A DNA stretch of 64,000 bases from Streptomyces alanosinicus (GCF_014650595.1 NZ_BMVG01000023.1:1-64000); one strand, 5' to 3'. Shown: positions 1 to 8,806, numbered from the stretch's first letter. A program made the numbers and translations. Notes: generated by a model not told the origin, from the sequence alone.

Positions 1-1112
1 CGAGCCACCCGATCAAACGGACACGCCACTGGCGAGTGAACCTGACCAAGCCCTACTAGGGCCTGGGTGCAGGAGGCGAGGTAGGCCACCTGCGGGTCGC
101 CTATGAAGGCCATACCGCCGAGCGACTCCACACAGCGCAGGACCGCGCGGGCGATGGCGTCCTGTGCGGAGTACCGGCACACCAGCGCCGCGGCCAGCGC
201 CTCCTGCCCCGAGAAGCCGTGCGCCATGCGGAAGGCGATGCCCTCCACGGCACCCATCACGGCCTCCAGCTCCGTCACGAGCGCCGCCTGCTCGGTCACC
301 GAGGCCCGGTCCGCGAGCAGCACACGCTCGGCGAGCGCACTCGCGGCGCCGAGATACGTGACGGTCATCAGCAGCTCGAACCAGAGGAAGCCCGCGGTCT
401 GCAGCGCGTCGAGACCGCCGGCCGCCTCGGGGGTGATCCGCACCAGCAGGTCCTCCGGGACCGGAACCCGGTCGAGGACCACCGCCTCGCTCTCCGCTCC
501 GGCGAGCACCGGTGTCGTCCAGAAGGGCTCCACCCGCATGCCGTCCGAGCCGGCGGGAACGAGCGCGACGGCCATCTGTGTGCCCTCGCCCTCGGCGAGC
601 GGCACGGTCACCGAAGCCGTCAGAAGGTCCATCGAACGGGCCAGGCTGCACGGCCTCTTGGCGCCGGAGACGAGGATCTGCCCGTCCGCCGTCCGCTCGG
701 CACGCATGGTCGGCGACAGGATGTGCCGGCCCGGCCGGCCCTCGGCGAATCCGGAGGCCAGCAGCAGGCCGTCCCGGGCGACACCCTCCAGCAGCATCCA
801 CTCCAGGCCCTGGTTGGCGCGGTGCGTCTCCACCAGACCGGCCACCGAGAAGTGGTGCATCGTGGTGGCCACGGCCAGCGAGGGCGACCGGGCGGCCACG
901 GCGCGCTGGACGCGGACGGCCTGGACCGGGTCCGCTCCGGTACCGGCGTGTTCGGACGGCACCAGCAGGGCGGGTCCGCCGGCCTTCCTGAACGCCTCGA
1001 AGGCGGGGCTCCCGGGACGCTCCAGAACGTCCCAGTCGTGGTCGGACAGCGTGGCGTCGAGCCCCGGCAGCAGCTCTTCCAACGCGGTGCGCTCAGTGCG
1101 CAGAAACCGCAT
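1..1112 (-). CDS. acyl-CoA dehydrogenase family protein, 3' end disrupted or outside window
   Basis: Reading the minus strand from an ATG at 1112, preceded by an AAGGGGG ribosome site, gives an open frame of about 370 codons that runs off the left edge. Its beginning (MRFLRTERTALEELLPGLDA), a central beta-domain-like part, and a C-terminal helical segment with VLRCVESLGGMAFIGDP fit the acyl-CoA dehydrogenase fold, which uses FAD to oxidise acyl-CoA-like thioesters. Related Streptomyces proteins continue after a YLAS-x-TQAL motif with AFHPPSR-like residues. Here the frame instead reads VGLGQVHSPVACPFDR from about position 58 leftward, so the C-terminus appears replaced by foreign sequence. The substrate cannot be told. 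No partner gene is visible, since the next genes are a two-component system. Confidence 0.7.
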   Translation of the reverse strand, partial: MRFLRTERTALEELLPGLDATLSDHDWDVLERPGSPAFEAFRKAGGPALLVPSEHAGTGADPVQAVRVQRAVAARSPSLAVATTMHHFSVAGLVETHRANQGLEWMLLEGVARDGLLLASGFAEGRPGRHILSPTMRAERTADGQILVSGAKRPCSLARSMDLLTASVTVPLAEGEGTQMAVALVPAGSDGMRVEPFWTTPVLAGAESEAVVLDRVPVPEDLLVRITPEAAGGLDALQTAGFLWFELLMTVTYLGAASALAERVLLADRASVTEQAALVTELEAVMGAVEGIAFRMAHGFSGQEALAAALVCRYSAQDAIARAVLRCVESLGGMAFIGDPQVAYLASCTQALVGLGQVHSPVACPFDRVA

Positions 1113-1201
1113 GTTTCCCCCTTGGTGCACATGTTCGGTCTGACGGAAGACGACGCTATGAGCACCAGGTGCAGCCGCGTTTCAGAGGAGCTTCAGCTCG
1201 T

Positions 1202-1219
1202 GTGCAGACATGTCTGCAC
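1202..1219. promoter_or_regulatory. 18-bp perfect palindrome upstream of the acyl-CoA dehydrogenase gene
   Basis: GTGCAGACATGTCTGCAC is a perfect inverted repeat about 90 bp upstream of the minus-strand start at 1112. Its size and symmetry fit a dimeric regulator operator. The bound protein is unknown. Confidence 0.4.
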
Positions 1220-1272
1220 TTGGCCGGTCGCAGGCTTGCACCACTTCTGGCGTACGGCACAGGAGGCAACCT

Positions 1273-1305
1273 CAGGTATGCCGCAGGTATGCCGCAGGTA
1301 TGCCG
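1273..1305. repeat. three tandem copies of an 11-bp unit
   Basis: The unit CAGGTATGCCG occurs three times head to tail in the gap between the histidine kinase gene and the acyl-CoA dehydrogenase gene. An 11-bp period puts each copy on the same helix face, as in direct-repeat sites bound by SARP-type regulators. That link is inference. Confidence 0.5.
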
Positions 1306-1354
1306 CACCGCAGAAGAGGCAACCCAGAGCCGGCCGTGCGGCGGGCCACATGTG

Positions 1355-2779
1355 TCACGAGCGCCCGCCGGCGTCGCTGCGGGTCAGTGCGGCCACGCCG
1401 GGTATGTCACGCGCCAGGTCCACCTCGGCGACCAGGCCGTGGGGCTCGGCGGAGGACAACGACAGGCGGCCGCCGCCGACTTCGAGCAGCGTGGTGGCGA
1501 TGGCCAGACCCAGCCCGGAGCCCGACCGGTTCCCGATCTGCTCGCCGCGCCAGAACCGGTCGGTCGCGCGTTCCGCGTCCTGGGCCGTCATGCCCGGCCC
1601 CTCGTCCGTGACGGTCACCCGCGCGCGGGTGTCGTCCACCCAGGTGCGCACGGTGATCCGTCCCCCGGCGGGGGAAAAACCCAAGGCGTTGTCCAGCAGC
1701 ACGTCCAGCACCTGGTCGAGTATGCCGGGCTGGCAACAGGCCACCACCTGCTCGCCCTTGACCACGATGGTCACATCGGTGGCCGCCGCCTGCGGGCTCC
1801 AGGCACGGGCGCGCGCCTCGGCCACCGAGCGCATCTCCACGGGCGTGGCTCCGCTGTCGGCCTCGGAGGCGTGGGCCAGCGCGAGCAGCTCGTCGAGGAT
1901 CCGGCCGAGCCGTTCGGCCTCCTCCACCGCCTGCTCGACCGCCTGCTCCAGATGCGGTCGTCCGGCCTCGGTGACCGCGGACTCCAGCACGTCCATCCGC
2001 AGCCGCAGCGCCGAGAGCGGGTTGCGCAGTTGGTGCGAGGCGTCCGCGACGAAGCTGCGCTGGGCCTCCAGAAGCGCGACGAGCCGGTCGGTCATGGTGT
2101 TCACGGCGGCTGCGAGCTCACGGATCTCCGCCGGCCCGCTCTCGGCGGACGCCCTCGTGTCGTACCGTCCCTGCGCGATGGCGCCGACGGCCCGGTGCAG
2201 CTGACGGACCGGGCCGAGGCTCCACCGCGACAGCGGTACGGCGGCCGCCGCGGCTGCCAGCAGACCCGCTGCCGCGACACCGAGGAGCAGCGCGTTCTGC
2301 CCCAGCGCCCGCGCCCGGAGGGACGTCGTGGGCGAGATGGTGACGACCGCACCGATCACCCAGCCGTGTTCGAAGACGGGCGCGGCGACGAGCAGCGGCT
2401 CGGCGGAGAGGTTGAACGGGTACTCCAGCGGAAGGTTCGGGTTGCCGTCCAGGGCGCGCCGTACCGTCCGGCGCCATTCGGCACGCTCGATCGCGGTGCC
2501 GGGACGGGTAGAGAGGGCGATCTCCCCCTGTGCGTCGAGGAGCAGGACCGTTCTGTGGGTGTGTGTGCCGTAGGACGTGGCCCGGGCGGCCCAGGAGGCG
2601 TCCGACGCGGGAGTGGCCGTGCGGGACGCCGCGGCGGCCAGCTTCTCCGTGTCGTTGACCTGGGCGATGGCCAGGTGATGGAACTCGTTCATCGCAAGGC
2701 TCAGGGCGAGCGGGACCTCCAGCGCCAGCAGCAGTACCGCGGTCAGTGAGAGGTACGTGATCAGCAGACGGCGGCGCAC
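1355..2779 (-). CDS. two-component sensor histidine kinase
   Basis: This is a membrane sensor kinase of about 474 residues. A first transmembrane helix (residues 5-27) leads into an extracytoplasmic sensing region (about 30-160). A second helix (about 163-183) is followed by a HAMP linker, a HisKA domain with phospho-accepting His249 in SFVADASHQLRNPLSAL, and a HATPase domain with N box (LDVLLDNALGF) and G motifs (DEGPGM, GSGLGLAI). The GTG at 2779 is chosen because GGGAGG lies 8 bases upstream; the GTG at 2788 would touch that site. It lies 25 bp after the response regulator gene and is surely cotranscribed with it. The signal is unknown. Confidence 0.88.
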   Translation of the reverse strand: MRRRLLITYLSLTAVLLLALEVPLALSLAMNEFHHLAIAQVNDTEKLAAAASRTATPASDASWAARATSYGTHTHRTVLLLDAQGEIALSTRPGTAIERAEWRRTVRRALDGNPNLPLEYPFNLSAEPLLVAAPVFEHGWVIGAVVTISPTTSLRARALGQNALLLGVAAAGLLAAAAAAVPLSRWSLGPVRQLHRAVGAIAQGRYDTRASAESGPAEIRELAAAVNTMTDRLVALLEAQRSFVADASHQLRNPLSALRLRMDVLESAVTEAGRPHLEQAVEQAVEEAERLGRILDELLALAHASEADSGATPVEMRSVAEARARAWSPQAAATDVTIVVKGEQVVACCQPGILDQVLDVLLDNALGFSPAGGRITVRTWVDDTRARVTVTDEGPGMTAQDAERATDRFWRGEQIGNRSGSGLGLAIATTLLEVGGGRLSLSSAEPHGLVAEVDLARDIPGVAALTRSDAGGRS

Positions 2780-2804
2780 GGCCGACACCTCCCGGTGTGT
2801 GTGC

Positions 2805-3509
2805 TCACTGCCTGGCCGACGCGCCGAGCCGGAAGCCGACCCCGCGCAGGGTCTCGATCCACTCGTAGCCGCCGAGCTTCGTGCGCAGGCTTCCGATGTG
2901 CACGTCGAGGGTCCGGGTCGAGCCGAACCAGTTCTCGTCCCACACGCGCGAGATGATCGCCTCCCGGGTGTGCACGGTGTCGGGGTCCTCCGCCAGCATC
3001 ACCAGCAGGTCGAATTCCTTGCGGGTGAGCTGCAGGGTCCGTCCGTCCAGTCGGGCGGCGCGGCCGCGCAGGTCGAACTGCAGCGGGCCGACGGCCAGTA
3101 CCTCCTGCGCGCCGCCGTGGCAGTCGGGATCGTGCCCGCGGCCGTCCAGCCCGCAGCGGCAGGAGCGGCGGGCCACGGCCTCGATGCGGGCGTTGAGTTC
3201 ATGCACGCTGTACGGCTTGACGACGTAGTCGTCCGCGCCCGCGTGCAGGCCCATCACCCGGTCGATCTCCTCGGCGCGGGCGGTGAGGGCGATGACCGGT
3301 ACGGCCGACCGCGCCCGGATGCGTTTGCACACCTCGACACCGTCCAGGTCGGGCAGTCCCAGGTCGAGAAGGACGAACTCGCACTCCTGCAGGCGCTCCA
3401 GCGCCTCCGCGCCGGTGTGCACGGCGACGACATGATGTCCCCGCATGCCCAGTGCGCTGCTCAGCGCGTCGGCCACCCGCGCGTCGTCCTCGACCACCAG
3501 TATGTTCAT
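2805..3509 (-). CDS. OmpR-family response regulator with a Cys/His-rich linker
   Basis: This 234-residue protein has an N-terminal receiver domain (acidic pocket ED at 7-8, phospho-acceptor Asp49 in LLDLGLPD, Lys98 in VVKPY). A C-terminal winged-helix DNA-binding domain ends with RTLDVHIGSLRTKL and RGVGFRL. The ATG at 3509 has a GGGGGACG site just upstream. The linker between the domains is unusual: residues 117-131 carry Cys117, Cys119, His126, Cys130 and His131, a spacing that could bind a metal or sense redox state. It heads a two-gene operon with the kinase and is divergent from the MMPL exporter gene, a likely target. Confidence 0.9.
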   Translation of the reverse strand: MNILVVEDDARVADALSSALGMRGHHVVAVHTGAEALERLQECEFVLLDLGLPDLDGVEVCKRIRARSAVPVIALTARAEEIDRVMGLHAGADDYVVKPYSVHELNARIEAVARRSCRCGLDGRGHDPDCHGGAQEVLAVGPLQFDLRGRAARLDGRTLQLTRKEFDLLVMLAEDPDTVHTREAIISRVWDENWFGSTRTLDVHIGSLRTKLGGYEWIETLRGVGFRLGASARQ

Positions 3510-3744
3510 CCGTCCCCCGTGTCCCGTGTACGGCAGGGCCGTGGTCCGGCCCCCGTGAGCCAACTGCTAAGGAGCTTAGTCGTAGTCGGGTGCAAGGAGA
3601 ATTGCAGTTCCCCTGAACTGCGCCTGTGAATGAGCTGCTTGACCCCCTCCTACCGTCGGAAAACACCTGCTCCGCGGTGGCCGGGCGGCATCCGCAGCCC
3701 GTCGCGCTCGAAGCCGTGGGGCCCTTCCGTCGCAGGGAGCTGTC
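3510..3744. promoter_or_regulatory. divergent promoter region, regulator/kinase versus MMPL exporter
   Basis: The 235-bp gap between divergent genes holds two small inverted repeats: CTAAG-GAG-CTTAG at 3567-3579 and GCAGTTC-CCCT-GAACTGC at 3604-3621. Both are plausible regulator sites. No clear -10/-35 pair was assigned. Confidence 0.4.
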
Positions 3745-6021
3745 GTGAGCGACACATCGACCCGATCCACGCCCGAGAACGAGGCGCCCGGCACCCCCGC
3801 CGGACCCGACGGCGGCCCACCCTCCCGGCTGGCCGCCCTGGGCCGGTCCGTGGCCCGCAGACGGCTGCCGGTCCTGCTGCTCACGCTCGTGGTGATGGCC
3901 CTCGCGGCGGTCTTCGGCGGTGGCGTCGCCGAGCGGCTGTCCAGCGGAGGGTTCACCGACCCCAAGTCCGAGTCCACCAAGGCGGAACGCGTCCTGGCCG
4001 ACCGCTTCAGGACCGGCGTGCCGAACCTGGTGCTGCTGGCCCGCGCGCCCGGCTCCGTGGACGATCCGGAGGCGGCCGCGGCGGGGCGCGCCCTGACCGA
4101 ACGGGTGGCCAAGGCCCCGGGAGTACTCTCCACCGGGTCCTACTGGACCATGCCCGGCGCGGCCCCGCTGCGCTCCAAGGACGGTCGCTCCGCCCTCGTG
4201 CTGGTCCGGCTCGGCGGCAGCGAGGACGACTTCCGCGCCACCGCCAAGCGACTCGTCCCCCAGGTCAGGGGAGAACAGGGCGTCCTAGACGTCACGGTCA
4301 CCGGTTCCGCCCAGGTCTCCGTGGAGATCGAGAAGCGCAGCGAACAGGACCTGGCCAAGGCGGAGGCCATCACCGCCCCGGCGACCCTCCTGATCCTCCT
4401 CATGGTCTTCGGCAGTGCGGTCGCCGCCTCGCTGCCCCTCGCCGTGGGCCTGCTGTCCGTGCTCGGCACCTTCCTCGTCCTGCGGCTGCTGTCCATGGTG
4501 GTCTCGGTGTCGGTGTTCGCCACCAACATCACCACCGCTCTGGGGCTGGGCCTGGCCATCGACTACAGCCTCTTCATCGTCACCCGCTACCGCGAGGAGC
4601 TGGCGAGCGGCAAGGACGTCCCCGAGGCCATCGCCGAGACCGTACGCACCGCCGGCCGTACCGTCCTCTTCTCGGCGGTCACCGTGGCGCTCTCGCTCGC
4701 CGGGCTGCTGGTCTTCCCGCTGTATTTCCTGCGCTCCTTCGCCTATGCGGGCATGGCCGTCGTCGCGCTGGCCGCGCTCGGTGCCGTCCTCGTGCTGCCC
4801 GCCCTGCTGGCCCTGCTCGGACGCCGGGTCGACGCCTGGAACGTGCACCGGCTGCTCCGGCGCGGCCGCGAGCGCCGTCCCGCAGGGCAGGCCGGCGGGG
4901 AGACGGGTTTCTGGCACCGGCTCGCCACGGCCGTGATGCGCCGCCCCGCGCTCTTCGCGCTCGCCGTCGTGGTGCTGCTCGTCTCCCTCGGACTGCCGTT
5001 CACCCGGGCCTCGTTCGGCATCACCGACGACCGTGAACTGCCCGCTTCCGCGCCCGCCCACGTCGCGGCCCAGGTCGTACGGGACGACTTCGACAGCCGG
5101 GAGAACTCGGCCCTGTCCGTGGTCCTTCCGACCACGTCCGCGGATCGCGTCCGCGCCTACGCGGCCCGGGCCTCCACGCTCCCGGGGGTCTCCCGGGTGG
5201 ACGCCGCGACCGGGTCGTACGCGGGCGGGAAGCAGGTCGCCGGGGCCGGCCCGGCGTCCGCCCGCTTCCGTGCCCCGGGTGCCACCTGGATGTCGGTGGT
5301 CCCCTCGGTCGAACCGTACTCCGACGCGGGTGCACGGCTCGTCGAGCGGCTTCGCGCGGCCGAGGGTGCGCCGGGGCGCCTCCTCGTCGGCGGGCAGGCC
5401 GCCCTGCTGGTGGACACGCGCGACGCGCTGGCCGCCGGGCTGCCGTGGACCGGGCTGATCATCGCCGGAGCGACCCTGGTGCTGCTGTTCCTGTTCACCG
5501 GAAGTCTGCTGATCCCGGTCGAGGCCGTCGTCTTCAACCTGCTGAGCCTCAGCGCGACCTTCGGGGCGATGGTGTACGTCTTCCAGGAAGGCCATCTGCG
5601 CTGGCTCGTCGGGGACTTCAGCGTGACGGGCCTGCTCGACATCAGCATGCCGGTCCTGATGTTCTGCGTCGTCTTCGGCCTGTCCATGGACTACGAGGTC
5701 TTCCTGCTCTCCCGCATCCGGGAGGTGTATGTGGCGACCGGCGACAACACCCGCGCCGTCGCACTCGGTCTGGAGCGCACCGGGCGCCTGGTCAGCGCCG
5801 CCGCCCTGCTCTTCGCAACCGTGATGGCGGCATTCGCGACCTCGGGCCTCACCATCCTCAAACTGCTCGGCGTCGGACTGGCGTCGGCCGTGATCGTGGA
5901 CGCCACCGTGGTACGCGGGCTGCTCGTCCCGTCCGTGATGCGTCTGGCAGGCCGCGCCAACTGGTGGGCACCGAGGCCCCTTCGGCGACTGCACGAACGC
6001 CTGGGCCTGAAGGAAGCCTGA
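3745..6021 (+). CDS. MMPL family (RND-type) transporter
   Basis: This 758-residue membrane protein has the two-fold MMPL layout: one transmembrane helix near residue 45, a periplasmic domain, a bundle of five helices (about 210-355), a second helix and periplasmic domain (about 395-560), and a second bundle (about 565-735). Signature segments include GLGLAIDYSLFIVTRYREEL and VFGLSMDYEVFLLSRIREVY, whose Asp-Tyr pairs carry the proton relay in this family. Members export lipids, siderophores or drugs. The GTG start at 3745 has a CAGGGAGC site. It is divergent from the two-component pair, suggesting control by that regulator. The SRPBCC gene follows after 59 bp, so cotranscription is possible. 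Confidence 0.9.
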   Translation: MSDTSTRSTPENEAPGTPAGPDGGPPSRLAALGRSVARRRLPVLLLTLVVMALAAVFGGGVAERLSSGGFTDPKSESTKAERVLADRFRTGVPNLVLLARAPGSVDDPEAAAAGRALTERVAKAPGVLSTGSYWTMPGAAPLRSKDGRSALVLVRLGGSEDDFRATAKRLVPQVRGEQGVLDVTVTGSAQVSVEIEKRSEQDLAKAEAITAPATLLILLMVFGSAVAASLPLAVGLLSVLGTFLVLRLLSMVVSVSVFATNITTALGLGLAIDYSLFIVTRYREELASGKDVPEAIAETVRTAGRTVLFSAVTVALSLAGLLVFPLYFLRSFAYAGMAVVALAALGAVLVLPALLALLGRRVDAWNVHRLLRRGRERRPAGQAGGETGFWHRLATAVMRRPALFALAVVVLLVSLGLPFTRASFGITDDRELPASAPAHVAAQVVRDDFDSRENSALSVVLPTTSADRVRAYAARASTLPGVSRVDAATGSYAGGKQVAGAGPASARFRAPGATWMSVVPSVEPYSDAGARLVERLRAAEGAPGRLLVGGQAALLVDTRDALAAGLPWTGLIIAGATLVLLFLFTGSLLIPVEAVVFNLLSLSATFGAMVYVFQEGHLRWLVGDFSVTGLLDISMPVLMFCVVFGLSMDYEVFLLSRIREVYVATGDNTRAVALGLERTGRLVSAAALLFATVMAAFATSGLTILKLLGVGLASAVIVDATVVRGLLVPSVMRLAGRANWWAPRPLRRLHERLGLKEA

Positions 6022-6080
6022 GCCGCTTTCGGGTGGCCCGGGTCGGGGGCGGGTCACCTGCCGACGAGGAGAGGCAACCG

Positions 6081-6665
6081 ATGCAGGAGCCGACCGCGAT
6101 CGGAAGCGTCCATGTCCATGCCCGGCCGGGTACCGTCTACCGACTGCTCACCGACCTGTCCCAGTGGCGTGCCTTCGTCGCCGAGTGCCGTGTCACGCCG
6201 GGCCGGTTCACCGTACGCGTGGGCGAGCGGTTCCGCGGCACCAACCGCCGCGGTCCCCTGGTGTGGCGTACCACCGCCACGGTCACCCAGGCGACGCCCG
6301 ACCGCTTTTTCGCCTTCCGCGTCACCCTGTTCGGAAGGCCGGTGTCCGACTGGCGCTACGACATCGTGCCCACCGACCGCGGCTGCCGGGTGACCGAGAG
6401 CACCCGTGATCACCGGGGACCGCTGCTGCGCGCCGTGTCGCTTCCGGCCACCGGTGTCCTGGACCGGGCAGCTCTCAACCGCCGTAACATCCAGCGCACC
6501 CTCACCCGGCTCAAGGCGCTGGCGGAAGCGGCGGAGGCTGCGGGCGACGCCTCGAGCACCAGTGGGGACAAGGACGGCGGTTCGCGGCGGGAGGGGAGTC
6601 CGCAAGGAGATCTCGGCATCGAGGAGGTGCTGCGGAAGCGTTACGCTCGGCGCTTCGAGCGGTGA
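6081..6665 (+). CDS. SRPBCC (START-like) family protein
   Basis: The 194-residue product has the START/polyketide-cyclase-like beta-rich fold typical of small ligand-binding SRPBCC proteins: HARPGTVYRLLTDLSQW at the start, then VGERFRGTNRRGPLVWRTTA and a C-terminal helix to about residue 150. The last 40 residues (SSTSGDKDGGSRREGS and on) are low-complexity and charged. ATG 6081 has GAGGAGAGG upstream. It lies 59 bp after the MMPL gene and 16 bp before the M56 peptidase gene in the same direction, so a small operon is likely. Ligand and role are unknown. Confidence 0.75.
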   Translation: MQEPTAIGSVHVHARPGTVYRLLTDLSQWRAFVAECRVTPGRFTVRVGERFRGTNRRGPLVWRTTATVTQATPDRFFAFRVTLFGRPVSDWRYDIVPTDRGCRVTESTRDHRGPLLRAVSLPATGVLDRAALNRRNIQRTLTRLKALAEAAEAAGDASSTSGDKDGGSRREGSPQGDLGIEEVLRKRYARRFER

Positions 6666-6681
6666 AGAGGCGGAGCAGCTC

Positions 6682-7590
6682 ATGATCACAGCTGTGGGGT
6701 TGGCCGGTTACGCGGTCCTGGTGGGTGTCACCGTGCCGCCACGGCTGGCTCGGGCCCGGTGGGCGCATCGCGCACCGGGCCTTGCGGTGCTGGCGTGGCA
6801 GGGCCTCATGGCCACGTTCGTCGTCGCCGGCGCCCTCTCGGTGTATCACCTCGCGATGACCGACCATCATGTGCACGACGGGCTGGCCGGCTTGTTCGCC
6901 GCCTGTGCGCTGGGCGCGGATGACCCGTCGGCGGGTGAGCATCTGCCCGCCGTCGGTGAGGCGCTCGTGATCGCGGCCCCCCTCGTCGTCGTGCTGCTCC
7001 CGGCCGGCTCTCTGGCCGGATACGCCTGGCGGGCCCGACGCGCTCGCGACCGACAGCTGGACCTGCTCGCTCTGGTCGGTGAGCCGGCACCCGAGTACGG
7101 CGCCACCATCGTCGACCACGGCGTGCCGGCGGTGTACTGCCTGGGGGGACGCCGCGCCCACGTGGTCGTCACGCGCGGCGCGGTGGACGTCCTCACCGAG
7201 GAACAGTTGCGGGCCGTACTCGAGCACGAGCGTGCTCATGTCGAGGGCAGACATCATGTGGTGAAGATGCTGGTCGACGCGTTCTCGTACGCCTTCCGCG
7301 GTCTGCCGCTCGCACGTCATGCCAAGGAGCAGACGTACCTGCTGCTGGAGATGGTCGCGGACGACCGCGCCCTGCGGCATCACTCCCGGGACGCCCTGGC
7401 GACCGCGATGTACGAGGTCGCGGCCGGGCGAGCGCCGCAGGCGGCACTGGGCGCGAGCGGATCGGACGTCGTCGTCCGACTGCGGCGCGTGCTGACCCCG
7501 CACCCCAGGCCGCATCGCGCCGCCTGGCTGGGGATCGTGCTGGCGTCGGTGACGGCTCCGGTGCTGCCGCTGCTGGTGACGTGCGGATGA
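6682..7590 (+). CDS. M56 family (BlaR1-like) membrane metallopeptidase
   Basis: This 302-residue membrane protein has an HExxH zinc-peptidase motif at residues 182-186 (LEHERAHVEG) and a downstream EMVADDRALRH segment likely to give the third zinc ligand. Helices lie at about 2-18, 32-55, 94-114 and at the C-terminus. M56 proteins such as BlaR1/MecR1 cleave partner repressors after sensing a signal. This one lacks the penicillin-binding sensor domain, as usual in actinomycetes. The gene converges on a BlaI-type repressor gene 56 bp away, its probable substrate or partner. GAGGCGGAG precedes ATG 6682. Confidence 0.85.
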   Translation: MITAVGLAGYAVLVGVTVPPRLARARWAHRAPGLAVLAWQGLMATFVVAGALSVYHLAMTDHHVHDGLAGLFAACALGADDPSAGEHLPAVGEALVIAAPLVVVLLPAGSLAGYAWRARRARDRQLDLLALVGEPAPEYGATIVDHGVPAVYCLGGRRAHVVVTRGAVDVLTEEQLRAVLEHERAHVEGRHHVVKMLVDAFSYAFRGLPLARHAKEQTYLLLEMVADDRALRHHSRDALATAMYEVAAGRAPQAALGASGSDVVVRLRRVLTPHPRPHRAAWLGIVLASVTAPVLPLLVTCG

Positions 7591-7646
7591 CCGGCGGAGG
7601 GTGAGGCCGGGCGCCTCCGGCCGGGCGAGGGCCTGCCGGTCCACGT

Positions 7647-8018
7647 TCAGGTGCCGGTGCGTTTCCCGACGTTGCGCAGGGCCGTGCGAAGCGCGTCGAT
7701 CTCGGCGGACGACATCTGGTCCACGAAGTGACTCAGCGCCACGGGGCGGTTCTCGCTGGCGCCGAGGGCGTCTTCCATGAGCGCGGCCGCATACTCCTCC
7801 CGGGTGCGGACCGGCTCATAGAGCCAGGCGCGGCCCTCTTTCTGCTCGCGCAGCAGCCAGCCCTTGCCGTGCAGGATGTTGGCCACGGTCATCACGGTGG
7901 TGTAGGCGACGGGCCGTGTGCGGTTGATGTCGTTCACGATCTCGCGCACGGTCGCAGGGCGCTGCCACCTCCACAGGCGGTCCATGATCTCCGCCTCCAG
8001 ATCCCCCAGCCGTCGCAT
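7647..8018 (-). CDS. BlaI/MecI/CopY family transcriptional repressor
   Basis: The 123-residue product starts MRRLGDLEAEIMDRLWRWQ, the usual opening of BlaI-type winged-helix repressors. It continues with ATVREIVNDINRTRPVAYTTVMTVANILHGKGWL, the recognition helix and wing. The start is placed at ATG 8018, where GAGGGAG lies 8 bases upstream; in-frame ATGs at 8057 and 8105 have no good site and would add a tail foreign to the family. BlaI dimers repress their own and linked promoters until cleaved by an M56 peptidase, and one is encoded convergently next door. Confidence 0.85.
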   Translation of the reverse strand: MRRLGDLEAEIMDRLWRWQRPATVREIVNDINRTRPVAYTTVMTVANILHGKGWLLREQKEGRAWLYEPVRTREEYAAALMEDALGASENRPVALSHFVDQMSSAEIDALRTALRNVGKRTGT

Positions 8019-8105
8019 GCCCCGCGTCTCCCTCTGCCCCGCGATCGTGCGAGTCATCGTAGAGGGTCGGCGGCCACCGGTGGCGTGGCCGTCGGGGCGC
8101 GGCAA

Positions 8106-8139
8106 AAAGGGCGCCCCGGCCGGAGCAGGGGCGCCCTTT
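8106..8139 (-). terminator. intrinsic terminator of the isochorismatase gene
   Basis: A perfect 12-bp stem (AAAGGGCGCCCC / GGGGCGCCCTTT) is followed on the minus strand by a T-run, 19 bp after the stop of the isochorismatase-type gene. Confidence 0.8.
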
Positions 8140-8157
8140 CACAAAGGAGTGATCAGG

Positions 8158-8742
8158 TCACTTCAGGTCGCCGGTGGTGGGGACGACAACCCCGTACAGC
8201 TCGGTGATGGTGGCCAGGGCGCCGTCGTGGATGTGCTGGGCGCTGATGTGCTCCTGGCCCGCGGCGGTGGTGGGCAGTGCGCGGGTGGCGCAGGCCTTGG
8301 CGACGACGGTGGGACGCTTGCCGTTGAGGAAGGCACCCTGAGCGGTGAACAGGACACACATGTTGGTCATGAAGCCGGCGAGGACGAGGTTTTCATGGCC
8401 GGCCTTCTCGACCAGTTCGGCGAGGTTGGTGTTGTGGAAGGCGTTGGGGACGGACTTGATGACACGGTGTTCGCCGTCGATGGGGGCGACGTCGGCGATG
8501 ATCTTTCCGCCCTCGGTCTCGGGCTCGTAGCCCTGGTCCTGGACGTGGATGATCGTGGCGCCGGCCTGGCGGGCGGCGGTGAGGAGCTTCTTTCCTTCGG
8601 CGACGGCCTCGGCCCAGCCGTCCAGCTCCATGGTGCCGGAGGTGTAGGTGTTCTGGAAGTCGATGAGGATGACGGTGGCCTCGGCCAGGGAGGCGGGCGT
8701 CTCATCGAGGTTGTTGAGCTGGCGCAGGGTGGTCGTGGCCAT
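8158..8742 (-). CDS. isochorismatase-type cysteine hydrolase
   Basis: This 194-residue cytoplasmic enzyme belongs to the isochorismatase/nicotinamidase superfamily. The catalytic triad is visible as Asp28 (ILIDFQN), Lys96 (HRVIKSVPNAF) and Cys129 (MTNMCVLFTAQ, preceded by the family's cis-peptide segment). Members hydrolyse amides or vinyl ethers; the substrate here is not evident. ATG 8742 has GAAGAGGA upstream. The gene is divergent from a TetR regulator gene, and a near-palindromic site in its promoter (8807-8828) also occurs before the flavin monooxygenase gene. This links the hydrolase to the rightward cluster. Confidence 0.85.
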   Translation of the reverse strand: MATTTLRQLNNLDETPASLAEATVILIDFQNTYTSGTMELDGWAEAVAEGKKLLTAARQAGATIIHVQDQGYEPETEGGKIIADVAPIDGEHRVIKSVPNAFHNTNLAELVEKAGHENLVLAGFMTNMCVLFTAQGAFLNGKRPTVVAKACATRALPTTAAGQEHISAQHIHDGALATITELYGVVVPTTGDLK

Positions 8743-8806
8743 GGGGTCCTCTTCAAGGTGTGTCGGAGTGGCGGGTGCGCTGGTGAGGCGCCCCGCAGTG
8801 TTGACA

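Noticed and set aside
219..2204. 661-codon plus-strand frame over the acyl-CoA dehydrogenase and kinase genes
   Set aside because: It is antisense to two genes with clear motifs, has Arg/Gly/Pro/His-rich composition and no domain; a high-GC shadow frame.
4285..6057. 590-codon minus-strand frame across the MMPL gene
   Set aside because: Antisense shadow of an obvious transporter gene; composition is Gly/Gln/Arg-rich without motifs.
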